Assembly: GCA_011523545.1 (NCBI GenBank)
Contig: WTGN01000075.1
Coordinates: 1-52,055 of the forward strand
Length of the DNA: 52,055 nt
Reading direction: 5' to 3'
From: Chloroflexota bacterium
Lineage (GTDB): Bacteria; Chloroflexota; Anaerolineae; Aggregatilineales; Phototrophicaceae
The notes below the pieces were generated by a model. The model made no database searches. It was not told the origin of the DNA and saw only the letters and a program-made list of their open reading frames with translations. Position 1 is the stretch's first letter, and every line of letters starts with the position of its first letter. Of this stretch, positions 44,893-52,055 are shown piece by piece. A program made the translations under genes and the position numbers.

Positions 44893-45561
44893 ATGACAAG
44901 CGCAAAAGTGACCGACCGCAGCAACCAAGAGTGGATCGCCGCGCTGAGCGAAAATGGGCAGCGCGCGCAAAACGACGCCCTGGCCGACTTGCGCCGGCGC
45001 TTGCAGCGCAGCATCTACTTCTACCTCAGCCAGGACCGCAGCGACCTGCGCGGGCTGGCGGCGCATGAGTTGGCGCAGATGGCCGAGGACCTGGCGCAAG
45101 ACGCCACCCTGCGCGTCATCGACAACCTGGACAAATTCCGGGGCGAGAGCCGCTTCACCACCTGGGCCACCAAAATCGCCATCCGCCTGGCCATCAGCGA
45201 TTTGCGCCGCTCGCGCTACAAAGACTTCAGCCTGGATGAATTGACCGCCGATGGCGACCTGCTGCCGATATCGACGCGCCTGGCAAGCTCCGCCTCACCG
45301 ACGCCGGAGAAGGTCGCCGAGCGCGATGACGTGCTGGAAAAGATTGAACTGGCGCTGAAAGAGGCGCTGACCGAGCGGCAGTATCAAGCCCTGGTCGCCG
45401 TCGCCATCAAGGGCATCCCGATGGACATTCTGGCCGAGCGCATGGGCAGCAACCGCAACGCCCTCTACAAACTCATCCACGATGCCCGCCGCAAGCTCAA
45501 AACCCACCTCGAAGCCCAGGGCATATCCACCGATTACATGATGAACCTGTTCGGGAATTGA
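44893..45561 (+). CDS. ECF-like RNA polymerase sigma factor
   Basis: A 222-residue sigma-70-family protein with region 2 (AEDLAQDATLRVIDNLDKFRGESRFTTWATKIAIRLAISDLRRSR) and region 4 (LKEALTERQYQALVAVAIKGIPMDILAERMGSNRNALYKLIHDARRKLKTHL), separated by a linker. Regions 1 and 3 are absent, as in ECF factors. RFTTWATKIAIRLA is the DNA-melting and core-binding stretch. No anti-sigma gene follows, so control must lie elsewhere. The ATG at 44893 has only a weak ribosome site (GAGCGAAGC). Confidence 0.92.
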   Translation: MTSAKVTDRSNQEWIAALSENGQRAQNDALADLRRRLQRSIYFYLSQDRSDLRGLAAHELAQMAEDLAQDATLRVIDNLDKFRGESRFTTWATKIAIRLAISDLRRSRYKDFSLDELTADGDLLPISTRLASSASPTPEKVAERDDVLEKIELALKEALTERQYQALVAVAIKGIPMDILAERMGSNRNALYKLIHDARRKLKTHLEAQGISTDYMMNLFGN

Positions 45562-45581
45562 GGCGCGAGTTAACGCAAATC

Positions 45582-45658
45582 TGTAGGGGCGTCCCGCCTG
45601 ATCGCCCGCCGCGTGCCATTCCGCAATCAAGCGAGCGTCTCAGCGAGAAGCCCCTACA
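45582..45658. repeat. Palindromic repeat family, complete unit
   Basis: A 77-base unit starting TGTAGGGGC and ending GCCCCTACA; the right part GAGCGTCTCAGCGAGAAGCCCCTACA is nearly the same as in the unit at 8902. It begins 20 bases after the sigma factor stop. Confidence 0.85.
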
Positions 45659-45661
45659 GCC

Positions 45662-45917
45662 GCCTCTAGGAATTGCGAATTCTTGAAGGCGATGGGAGTC
45701 CGTAGGGGCGAACTCGTCTCAACCTCGCGCGTCAGGGCTTGGCTCGCAAATAGTAACGAATCCTCGCAAATGGAGATTTGTAGGGGCGACGCTGTGAGTC
45801 GCCCTAAAGCACACATTAATCGCAAGCACGCGCCTTATGGCGAAACTCCACTATAGCTGTCTGTCTGCCTGGGTGGCGTGAACTACAGATTAAGGCGAAT
45901 ACCCTGAATCCGAGCCA
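45662..45917. other. Repeat-rich spacer between sigma factor and monooxygenase genes
   Basis: No gene seen. It continues the cluster of palindromic units, with partial copies starting at 45702 (GTAGGGGCGAACTCGTCTC) and 45779. Confidence 0.6.
45779..45806. repeat. Palindromic repeat family, left half-unit
   Basis: TAGGGGCGAC-gctgtga-GTCGCCCTA forms a hairpin; the following AAAGCACACATTAATCGCAAGC matches the centre of the unit at 8902, after which the copy stops. Confidence 0.75.
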
Positions 45918-47339
45918 CTAGGGCTCCAGCGCCAGCACCGAGCCGAAGCACATCTCATCGCTCGTGCCCTCGCCCCAGACCACATACCGCGGCTCATCGG
46001 ATAGCGAATTATCCCAGACGCAGGTCATTCGCAGGACAACGCCCCGTGCGACCTGCAGCGGCTCGACGAAGAAGTAATGGTCCTGCCAGTGGAAATCCCA
46101 ATCAGGAATATCCAGCAGCAAGGTGGAATCCTCCTCGCCCGGGTTCAGCTCCAGGCGGAAGCTGCGCCCCAATTCATGCATATGCGCTCCAACGCTGAAG
46201 ATCGTAAAGGAATCTGTGAGCGGATAATCACAGTAACCGCGCGCATTCTCGCCCGTATTCGCGGCATAGTCAGTCAGATTCTGACCGCACTCGCGCAATA
46301 GATAATCGGGTTTGTAGCGCCTGTCTTGCCCAAATAGCTCCTTGGCCCGCTCAATTGCGGTCTCCCGCTCGCATTGTGGCCCCTCTACACTGTCAGGGCA
46401 GGGAATCTCAACCGGCGCCACCAACGGGACAAGCGTGAGTTCGGCGAGCTGGCGCTCGGCGGGTTCTAATTGCAGGATGACGCGGCTTTGATCCGGCTCG
46501 CGGCTGGTCCGCAGATTGTAGTGCATTTCTATGACAATATGCTGACCTGGTCGGATGATAAAACCAGTGCCTTCCGGGACGATGACCGGCATAGCGCCCG
46601 GCCCCCAGCCGCCAATCCACTCAGCCTCGGCCGATAAGCCAGGTCCCCCATAACAAGACCAGCCCGGGCGACCATCGGCATAATTGCGCCGTTGAATTGC
46701 GCGCGTTGCCCTTTCATCAAACAGATACACGATATTGTGATGCGCCATCTCCGCCACATCGACGATGTAATCGAAACCGGTTATGTATTGCGGCGCGTCT
46801 ATGTCCAGCGGTATGGCGAAGCAGCGGTAATCGTCGAGTACGTCTTCGGCTGGCGTATAAGGCTCGTCGATTTGCAGAACCAAGTCCGCTCGGACGTCGA
46901 CGAGTGTGAATCCGTCAGTCGCTGAAGGCACGTAATCATGCGGATCGCCGAGCGGCGCGCCATCGTCGACCCAGGCGGCGATGATGGCGATTTCTTGATC
47001 GGAGAGGCTGCGATCGTACTTAAGCGGCAAGTTCTCCCGCGACGGCGGCCAGGGCGGCATGAGCCCGTTCACGACGTGGAACTTGATATCCGGCGCCGCC
47101 CAGACAACATCCTCGGCAAGTGTGAAGGGCGCGTAACCGGCGATCTGCCCGTCGGCATGACAGGCGACGCAGTTGGCTTCCACAATCGGGCGCACATGCT
47201 CGTGATAGCTGACATGCTCCGGGACGCTGACGCCGCTGACGTCTATGGTTTCGGCGTCGTCATCGTGATCGGCATCATCGTGCGCCAAAGCGGCCAAGGC
47301 GCTGCACCACAAGAGCGCAACAAGTATCATAACTCGCAT
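45918..47339 (-). CDS. Cytochrome c / copper type II monooxygenase fusion
   Basis: A 473-residue exported protein. A signal peptide (MRVMILVALLWCSALAALA) is followed by a His/Asp-rich stretch, then a c-type haem site Cys57-x2-Cys60-His61 with Met94 as a possible ligand. The rest is a peptidylglycine/dopamine-monooxygenase-like copper fold with all expected ligands: His200-His201 and His273 for the first copper, His386-x-His388 and Met463 (SDEMC) for the second. Family enzymes hydroxylate C-H bonds with O2 and external electrons; the haem domain could deliver them. The ATG at 47339 has GGGAG eight bases upstream. It is monocistronic. Confidence 0.88.
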   Translation of the reverse strand: MRVMILVALLWCSALAALAHDDADHDDDAETIDVSGVSVPEHVSYHEHVRPIVEANCVACHADGQIAGYAPFTLAEDVVWAAPDIKFHVVNGLMPPWPPSRENLPLKYDRSLSDQEIAIIAAWVDDGAPLGDPHDYVPSATDGFTLVDVRADLVLQIDEPYTPAEDVLDDYRCFAIPLDIDAPQYITGFDYIVDVAEMAHHNIVYLFDERATRAIQRRNYADGRPGWSCYGGPGLSAEAEWIGGWGPGAMPVIVPEGTGFIIRPGQHIVIEMHYNLRTSREPDQSRVILQLEPAERQLAELTLVPLVAPVEIPCPDSVEGPQCERETAIERAKELFGQDRRYKPDYLLRECGQNLTDYAANTGENARGYCDYPLTDSFTIFSVGAHMHELGRSFRLELNPGEEDSTLLLDIPDWDFHWQDHYFFVEPLQVARGVVLRMTCVWDNSLSDEPRYVVWGEGTSDEMCFGSVLALEP

Positions 47340-47482
47340 AATAAATCTCCCGCCGCGGCATATTCTTTCCGCAATCAACTGAACAATATCAGATCCTGCA
47401 TTAGAATCATTATAATCTGTTTGGTCTTGAATTGGCATTTTTCTGGTCTGGAATCAGGCCAATCGGCGGTTTAACGACAGAC

Positions 47483-49333
47483 ATGTCTCTACGGCGCTGG
47501 TCACTGCTTGTTCTCATATTGCTGCTGGGCGCGCTCAGCCGCGCGCTGCACATCACCTCGCAAGGCTTCTGGATTGATGAGGGCTTCTCCTTTTTCTACG
47601 CCTATTCGCCCGACCTGCTGACAGCGCTGGCCAGCGACATCCATCCGCCGCTTTATTACGCCGCCCTGCGCCTCTGGAGCGAGCTGACCGGCCACAGCGA
47701 GTTGGCGCTGCGTTGGTTCTCTGTGCTGCCGTCGATGTGCAGCCTGGCCTTAATCTACCAACTAGCGAAGGAGGCCCTGCGCGCGCGCTCGCCACAGTGG
47801 CTCGGTGAGGCGCTTCCCATATTGGCGATGCTGATGCTGGCGCTGGCGGACGCCGAAAGTTACCTGGCGCAGGAAGCGCGGCATTATACCTGGCTGACGC
47901 TGTTCGTGCTCATGAGCATGCTCTTCCTCCTGCGCTGGCTGCGGCGCTCGCGGCGGGCTGATTTCTGCGCCTGGCTGCTCTCCTCCATTCTCGTGCTTCA
48001 CGCGCATTATATGGCCGCGTTCGCGCTTGCCGCCCAGGGCCTGTACATCTTGTTTTGGGCGCGCGGCGCGCCGCGGCGTCAGGCGCTTGCCGCCTTGGTC
48101 CTCAGCGCATTGGCCCTGGCGCCCTGGATGCTCGCCGTCGGTCGGCTTCAAGTGGGCAACCGCAACGCCTATGACGTCTGGGCAAATGAGCTCAGCCTCG
48201 AGCTCTTGCATGAAATCGCGGTGAATTACTTCAGCGGGCAGTGGGCGCTGGTGATCGGCCTGCTCGCGCTGGGCTGCGTCGCGCTTGTCTACCGGCGCGA
48301 TGCGAGCATTGCCCTGCGCTTCGACCGCGTCACGCCACTCCTGCTGCTCTGGTTGACCGTGCCATTCAGCCTGACCGTCCTGGTCAATGAATTCCTTCCC
48401 TTTTTGCAGCCGCACCGCTTGATCCAGTGGACGCCCGCCATCGCCCTGCTGGTCGCCTGCGGCTTGTGCAACATCCGTCAGCCGATTCGCGCGCTCCTGG
48501 TCGCCGTGCTCGTCGTCTATGGTGTCACGCAGGTTGAATTCGGGCGCGGCCAGCCCGATTGGCGCCGCATCGCCCACTTGACCGCCCGCTACGCCGTCCC
48601 GGGCGATTTGATTGTGACCGATGTTGCCAGTGGCGATTTTGCCTTGCGCTACTATCTCGTCCGCGAAGAGGCTGGCGTCCCCGCGCTTGAGGCCGGCATC
48701 GCCTACGAAGCCCTGCATTATCAGCGCCTTTTCGCTGCCGAAACTTACGAAGCCTGGCTGCCCCAACTGCTTGATGCGCAGGAAACCGTCTGGCTGATGT
48801 ATTGGTCCAGCGACAGGAGCGCCTTCAATTGGTTGGATGAGCTGGGCTTCAAACAATCGGCCAACTTTGTGCATCGCCACGATGGAGGCGCAAACGGCGA
48901 AACGCTGATGCACATTTATCGCTATGACCGGCCCCCTGCAAGCGCGCCGGCCGCCCGCTTCGCCAACGGCATGATTTTGCACTCTGCCCGCTTTGATCTG
49001 GCGGACCTGCGCCTGGATACACTCTGGGAAACAACCCGCCCGCTGCAGCGCGATTACGTCATTTCGGCAAAGCTCCTCGGCGCGAACGGCGCCCTGGTCG
49101 CCCAGCGCGATAGCGGGCCGCAGCTCAATCAACGGCCGACGAGCGGCTGGCGCGTTGGCGAGTTCGTCTTTTCGCCTCAGGAAATGATAGCGCAAGCGCC
49201 GATCGAGCCCGGCGCCTACCAGATCATCGTTCAGGTCTATACGATTGAGGGGGCTGGGTTCGCCAATGTGCCAACGATGAAGTCGCTGGAATACGCGCTG
49301 ATCGAGGAGATTCAGGTCGGCGCGCGGCACTGA
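47483..49333 (+). CDS. GT39/ArnT-like membrane glycosyltransferase
   Basis: A 616-residue membrane protein with about 11 helices in the first 400 residues. The first loop carries FWIDEGFSFF and DIHPPLYYAAL, hallmark Asp-Glu and His-Pro-Pro motifs of PMT/ArnT-like GT-C enzymes, which use polyprenyl-phosphate sugars outside the membrane. A soluble C-terminal part follows, with a final beta-rich region (DYVISAKLLGANGALVAQRDSGP ... GAYQIIVQVYTIEGAG) like that of the protein at 34754. The ATG at 47483 was chosen because a longer frame adds residues without a ribosome site. The acceptor is unknown. Confidence 0.88.
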   Translation: MSLRRWSLLVLILLLGALSRALHITSQGFWIDEGFSFFYAYSPDLLTALASDIHPPLYYAALRLWSELTGHSELALRWFSVLPSMCSLALIYQLAKEALRARSPQWLGEALPILAMLMLALADAESYLAQEARHYTWLTLFVLMSMLFLLRWLRRSRRADFCAWLLSSILVLHAHYMAAFALAAQGLYILFWARGAPRRQALAALVLSALALAPWMLAVGRLQVGNRNAYDVWANELSLELLHEIAVNYFSGQWALVIGLLALGCVALVYRRDASIALRFDRVTPLLLLWLTVPFSLTVLVNEFLPFLQPHRLIQWTPAIALLVACGLCNIRQPIRALLVAVLVVYGVTQVEFGRGQPDWRRIAHLTARYAVPGDLIVTDVASGDFALRYYLVREEAGVPALEAGIAYEALHYQRLFAAETYEAWLPQLLDAQETVWLMYWSSDRSAFNWLDELGFKQSANFVHRHDGGANGETLMHIYRYDRPPASAPAARFANGMILHSARFDLADLRLDTLWETTRPLQRDYVISAKLLGANGALVAQRDSGPQLNQRPTSGWRVGEFVFSPQEMIAQAPIEPGAYQIIVQVYTIEGAGFANVPTMKSLEYALIEEIQVGARH

Positions 49334-49349
49334 GCGAAATGCCGCAGCG

Positions 49350-50096
49350 CTAGCCCAGCGGCCGGCCGCCATCGACCGGGATGATGTCCCCGGTGCTGAA
49401 GCGCAAATGGGTCACCGCCGCGAATACCGCCTCGGCCACATCGTCCGCCTCAGCGATGCGCCCCAGCGGCGTCTTGTCCTCCTGCTCGGCGATGAGCGCC
49501 CGCGGCATCCGCTGTGCATATTCGCCATTGACCCAGCCCGGCGACACCGAAAGCACGCGAATACGCGGCGCCAGCGCCCGCGCCAGCGAACGCGTCATGC
49601 TGTCCATCGCTGCTTTGCTCGCGCAATAGGCGACATTGCTGCCCACCCCAGTGCGCCCGGCGATCGACGTGATATTGATCACGACGCCGCCAGCGCCCTC
49701 TGCCAACAGCGGCTGCAGCGCGCGAATTGAGGCGAAGGCGCCGCGCCAATTGACCCGAAAGATCTGGTCGATGGTCTCGTCGTCCAGGCCCGCCAGGTCG
49801 GCGTGCGGCACCGCTTTGCTGATGCCCGCGTTATTGACCAGAATATCGAGCCGGCCATACTTTTCGGCGATAGCAGCCGCGAGCCGGACCTGCGCTTCGC
49901 TGTCATCGACGGGCGCGTGAATGATCAGGTGATCGCCGCCCGCCAGCGCATCGGCCGCCGCCCGCGCCTTGCCCTGGTCGCGGCTGTAGGTGATGATGAT
50001 GCGCGCGCCGGCCGCCGCCAAACGCCGGCAGATCGCCCGCCCGATGCCGCCGCCACCGCCCGTCACCAGAGCCGCCTGCCCCTGCAATTCCGTCAT
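49350..50096 (-). CDS. SDR-family oxidoreductase (FabG-like)
   Basis: A 248-residue classical short-chain dehydrogenase. TGGGGGIGRAI binds the cofactor, NNAG is kept, and the catalytic Ser (NITSIAGRTG) and Tyr-x3-Lys (AYCASKAAM) are intact. C-terminal VSPGWVNGEY and GDIIPVDGGRPLG match 3-ketoacyl-ACP-reductase-like enzymes, though the substrate could be a sugar or alcohol. The start at 50096 has a weak ribosome site. It converges on the GT39 gene and lies after the histidine phosphatase gene on the same strand, 34 bases apart, so co-transcription is likely. Confidence 0.92.
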   Translation of the reverse strand: MTELQGQAALVTGGGGGIGRAICRRLAAAGARIIITYSRDQGKARAAADALAGGDHLIIHAPVDDSEAQVRLAAAIAEKYGRLDILVNNAGISKAVPHADLAGLDDETIDQIFRVNWRGAFASIRALQPLLAEGAGGVVINITSIAGRTGVGSNVAYCASKAAMDSMTRSLARALAPRIRVLSVSPGWVNGEYAQRMPRALIAEQEDKTPLGRIAEADDVAEAVFAAVTHLRFSTGDIIPVDGGRPLG

Positions 50097-50130
50097 GCCA
50101 TCGCCCCCGTGTACGCCGTCGTCTTCTAGC

Positions 50131-50826
50131 CTAGAAGGACCGCAGACCCGCCGGCAGGTGATCGACGCGGTTCATATAATGCAGCGTCGTCCAATTCCTG
50201 TCGAAGTTAATCCGCGTGATGGCGGTGTTGTCATGATAATAGCGCATGCTGTAGGGCCGGGCGGGCAACTGCTCGAAGAGCACCTTAAGCAGCAGATCCA
50301 TAAATCCGGCGTGCGATACCAAGGCGACCACATCATCGCTGTCGCCGCGCTCGCGCAATGCCCGAGCGACTTTGAAGGCGCGGTAATAGCTGTGCGTCTC
50401 CGGCTCCCGTCCCAGCTCGCGGTCATACCAGCCGCGCTCGTCCACCTCGGCCGGCAACTCATAGCCAGGGAAGGCGTCTTGAATCTCGGTCCGCGTCATA
50501 CCGCCGAAGCTGCGAACGCAGTCATCCTGTTGGAGAAACATGCCGCCTTTCTCATGCAGGTCCGGCCAGACCAGCGGCGTCAAGCCCAGGGCAGCGCTGA
50601 GCGGCTGCGTCGTCAACAGCGATCGCTGCATGGCGCTGGTGTAGAGATGGCTGATCGCGTAGTCCTCGCCGACGCCGTCCGCCGAGGTCTCGATATGCCG
50701 CGCCAGCAGGTCTCGCTGCTGGTAACCCCGCGCCGTCAAATCGGGATCGACCTTGCGTTTGTGCAGCGTCAGTTGAGCAAGCGCATTATTTTCCGATTCC
50801 GCGTGTCGAATGAGATAGAGCCGCAT
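50131..50826 (-). CDS. Histidine phosphatase family protein (phosphoglycerate mutase-like)
   Basis: A 231-residue branch 1 histidine phosphatase. The phosphate-binding RHAESENN opens the protein (RHG replaced by RHA), and the second catalytic His is in VALVSHAGFMDLLL; a conserved Arg lies in LARHIET or YTSAMQRSLLT, and Glu in the DLHEKGGM loop. Members include cofactor-dependent phosphoglycerate mutases, broad phosphatases and some phosphoserine phosphatases. The ATG at 50826 has AAGGA six bases upstream. It is followed on the same strand by the SDR gene. Confidence 0.9.
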   Translation of the reverse strand: MRLYLIRHAESENNALAQLTLHKRKVDPDLTARGYQQRDLLARHIETSADGVGEDYAISHLYTSAMQRSLLTTQPLSAALGLTPLVWPDLHEKGGMFLQQDDCVRSFGGMTRTEIQDAFPGYELPAEVDERGWYDRELGREPETHSYYRAFKVARALRERGDSDDVVALVSHAGFMDLLLKVLFEQLPARPYSMRYYHDNTAITRINFDRNWTTLHYMNRVDHLPAGLRSF

Positions 50827-50977
50827 CAATTGTCCTTTGCTCTGAGCCAGAGAATTCCATTAGCGATTATAGGACAAGTCACGCTGAATGACAGCGGGGC
50901 ATGCCCGCACTTTGCGCGCCTTCGCTCGAAGGTTACACTGTGCCCTTGACGCATCGCCTGGACTGGCTGGCCTTACC

Positions 50978-51904
50978 GTGCAAAAGATCGCAACGCTCAC
51001 ACTGAACCCGGCGCTTGATGTCGCCACCCGTATCGGCTCGGTCGCGCCCGAGATCAAGCTGCGCTGCGCCGAGCCCGTCTTCCATCCCGGTGGCGGCGGC
51101 ATCAATGTGTCACGGGCGATTGCCTTCCTCGGCGGCGTATCGAGCGCGGTCTACACCGCCGGCGGGCATAACGGCACGATGCTCGCGCGCCTGCTGAACG
51201 ACGAGCGCATCGACAATCATCCGCTGCCGATTGCGGGCATCACGCGCGAAAATGTTGTTGTCTATGAAGAGAGCACCGCCCTGCAATACCGTTTCACTAT
51301 GCCCGGGCCCGCCTTGGGCGCCGACGAATGGGTCGCCTGCCTGGAGGCGCTATTCAACTTGAACCCGGCTTACATCGTCGCCAGCGGCAGCTTGCCGCCG
51401 GGCGTGCCCACCGAATTCTACGGCGAGATAACGCGCTACGCTCGCGAATACGGGATCCGCGTCATCCTGGATACGGCCGGCGACGCCCTCAACCGCGCCA
51501 TCGGCAAAGGCGTCTTCCTGCTCAAACCTAACCTGCGCGAGCTGGAGCGATTCGCCGGCGAAAGCATCCACGGTGAAAGGCAGATTCGCCAGGCGGGGCA
51601 GCGCTTGATCGCGGAAGGCTTGACCGATGTGCTGGTGGTCTCGATGGGCGCGGCCGGCGCCGTCTTGATCACGGCGGCCGACTGCATTCATATTCGCGCC
51701 CCGATCGTGCCCATCCAAAGCAAGGTCGGCGCGGGCGACAGCATGGTCGCCGGCATCGTCTTGGGTTTGGCGCGCGGCTTCAAATTGGCGGACGCGGCGC
51801 GCCTGGGCGTGGCGGCGGGCAGCGCTGCCGTCATGACAGCGGGCACTCAGCTATGCCGCGCCGAAGATGCCTGGCGGCTCTACGACGAAATCTCACTAGC
51901 CTGA
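50978..51904 (+). CDS. PfkB-family sugar-phosphate kinase (1-phosphofructokinase / tagatose-6-phosphate kinase type)
   Basis: A 308-residue PfkB kinase of the FruK/LacC branch. TLTLNPALDVATRI and HPGGGGINVSRAIAFLGG at the N-terminus bind sugar, KPNLRELERFAG and VVSMGAAGAVL follow, and VGAGDSMVAGIVLG holds the catalytic Asp and anion hole. It phosphorylates a phosphorylated ketose such as fructose 1-phosphate, fructose 6-phosphate or tagatose 6-phosphate; no PTS or other sugar gene is linked to decide. I start at the GTG at 50978, which gives the normal N-terminus; the open frame upstream has no family likeness. Confidence 0.9.
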   Translation: MQKIATLTLNPALDVATRIGSVAPEIKLRCAEPVFHPGGGGINVSRAIAFLGGVSSAVYTAGGHNGTMLARLLNDERIDNHPLPIAGITRENVVVYEESTALQYRFTMPGPALGADEWVACLEALFNLNPAYIVASGSLPPGVPTEFYGEITRYAREYGIRVILDTAGDALNRAIGKGVFLLKPNLRELERFAGESIHGERQIRQAGQRLIAEGLTDVLVVSMGAAGAVLITAADCIHIRAPIVPIQSKVGAGDSMVAGIVLGLARGFKLADAARLGVAAGSAAVMTAGTQLCRAEDAWRLYDEISLA

Positions 51905-51956
51905 CGCAAAAGCGGCCGCAGCCAGTATAATCGCTAGTCGCATCGTGGAAAAGAGC

Positions 51957-52020
51957 GCGAAAATGCCACCGTCTACGCAAATATCCTTGCGTGTCGCTGT
52001 GTCCATAGCTCCCCCTCCTT
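51957..52020 (+). repeat. 64-base dispersed repeat, copy 2
   Basis: It matches 8418-8481 in length and order, with an identical 19-base core at 52000-52018. CCCGCCAT-agag-ATGGCGGG follows at 52033-52052 as a further hairpin, and the copy may continue past the window. Confidence 0.7.
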
Positions 52021-52055
52021 GACTCGTCGGATGCCCGCCATAGAGATGGCGGGAG

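Noticed and set aside
44893..45561. Housekeeping sigma factor
   Set aside because: It lacks regions 1.2 and 3 and is only 222 residues, so it is ECF-like rather than RpoD.
45582..45806. CRISPR array
   Set aside because: The repeats are palindromic, unevenly spaced, scattered through the window and lack uniform spacers or cas genes.
47762..49372. A 536-codon frame antisense to the GT39-like gene
   Set aside because: It is an artefact of GC-rich codon bias; its translation is rich in Arg, Ala and Gln with no domain, while the plus-strand frame has clear membrane helices and motifs.

Overview
This window is high-GC bacterial chromosome, densely packed with genes on both strands and without any rRNA operon, prophage, insertion sequence or CRISPR array. 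Gene content fits a member of the Chloroflexota, probably Anaerolineae-like: a CSLREA / choice-of-anchor Q beta-helix protein with an SH3 tail, a Uma2-family nuclease, GT39/GT-C membrane glycosyltransferases, non-ATG starts (TTG, GTG), tRNAs without encoded CCA, and many GTAGGGGCGA palindromes between genes. The phylum is inferred from content, not proven by a marker tree.

Layout. 1-8.8 kb: a cytosolic-looking trypsin/PDZ protease cut by the window start, an EamA transporter, a 7Fe-type ferredoxin, tRNA-Arg(CCT), a RelE-like toxin-antitoxin pair, thrS, a hypothetical gene, a rhomboid protease, a DUF2304 protein, an alpha/beta hydrolase and tRNA-Phe(GAA). 8.8-24.3 kb: a GT4 glycosyltransferase, a GH172-like (DUF2961) enzyme, a lipoprotein, an FAH-family hydrolase, a small membrane protein, a DNA methyltransferase remnant, a mannonate-dehydratase-like enolase, a Uma2 nuclease, a phosphoglycerate-dehydrogenase-like gene beside a class V aminotransferase (a likely serine module), the beta-helix protein, an IolE-like plus serine/threonine dehydratase operon, and a fused nucleotidyltransferase-HEPN protein overlapping an ankyrin gene.

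24.3-40.7 kb: a Usp-Usp-DUF389 membrane protein, a VOC protein, an esterase, metA, a YitT-family gene, an atypical SDR, a TlpA-like redoxin, an AT-rich ImmA/IrrE-PIN island, ndk, a GDP-fucose-synthase-like epimerase, a large GT-C-like membrane protein, two oligopeptide ABC ATPases without permeases, and a glycoside-hydrolase-like TIM barrel.

40.7-42.5 kb is the most unusual stretch: three same-strand genes of lower GC encoding DUF1883 alone, DUF1883 fused to TIR, and TIR alone. The shared domains are plainly paralogous, and both TIR domains keep the glutamate typical of NAD-cleaving TIRs. It looks like a compact, possibly defensive TIR cassette. 42.5-52 kb: ftsH, an ECF-like sigma factor, a repeat-rich spacer, a cytochrome c / copper type II monooxygenase fusion, a GT39-like transferase, an SDR, a histidine phosphatase and a PfkB sugar-phosphate kinase.

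The intergenic palindromes form one dispersed MITE/REP-like family that recurs about eleven times, mostly just downstream of genes. In one place a palindromic repeat supplies the 3' end and stop codon of a gene.
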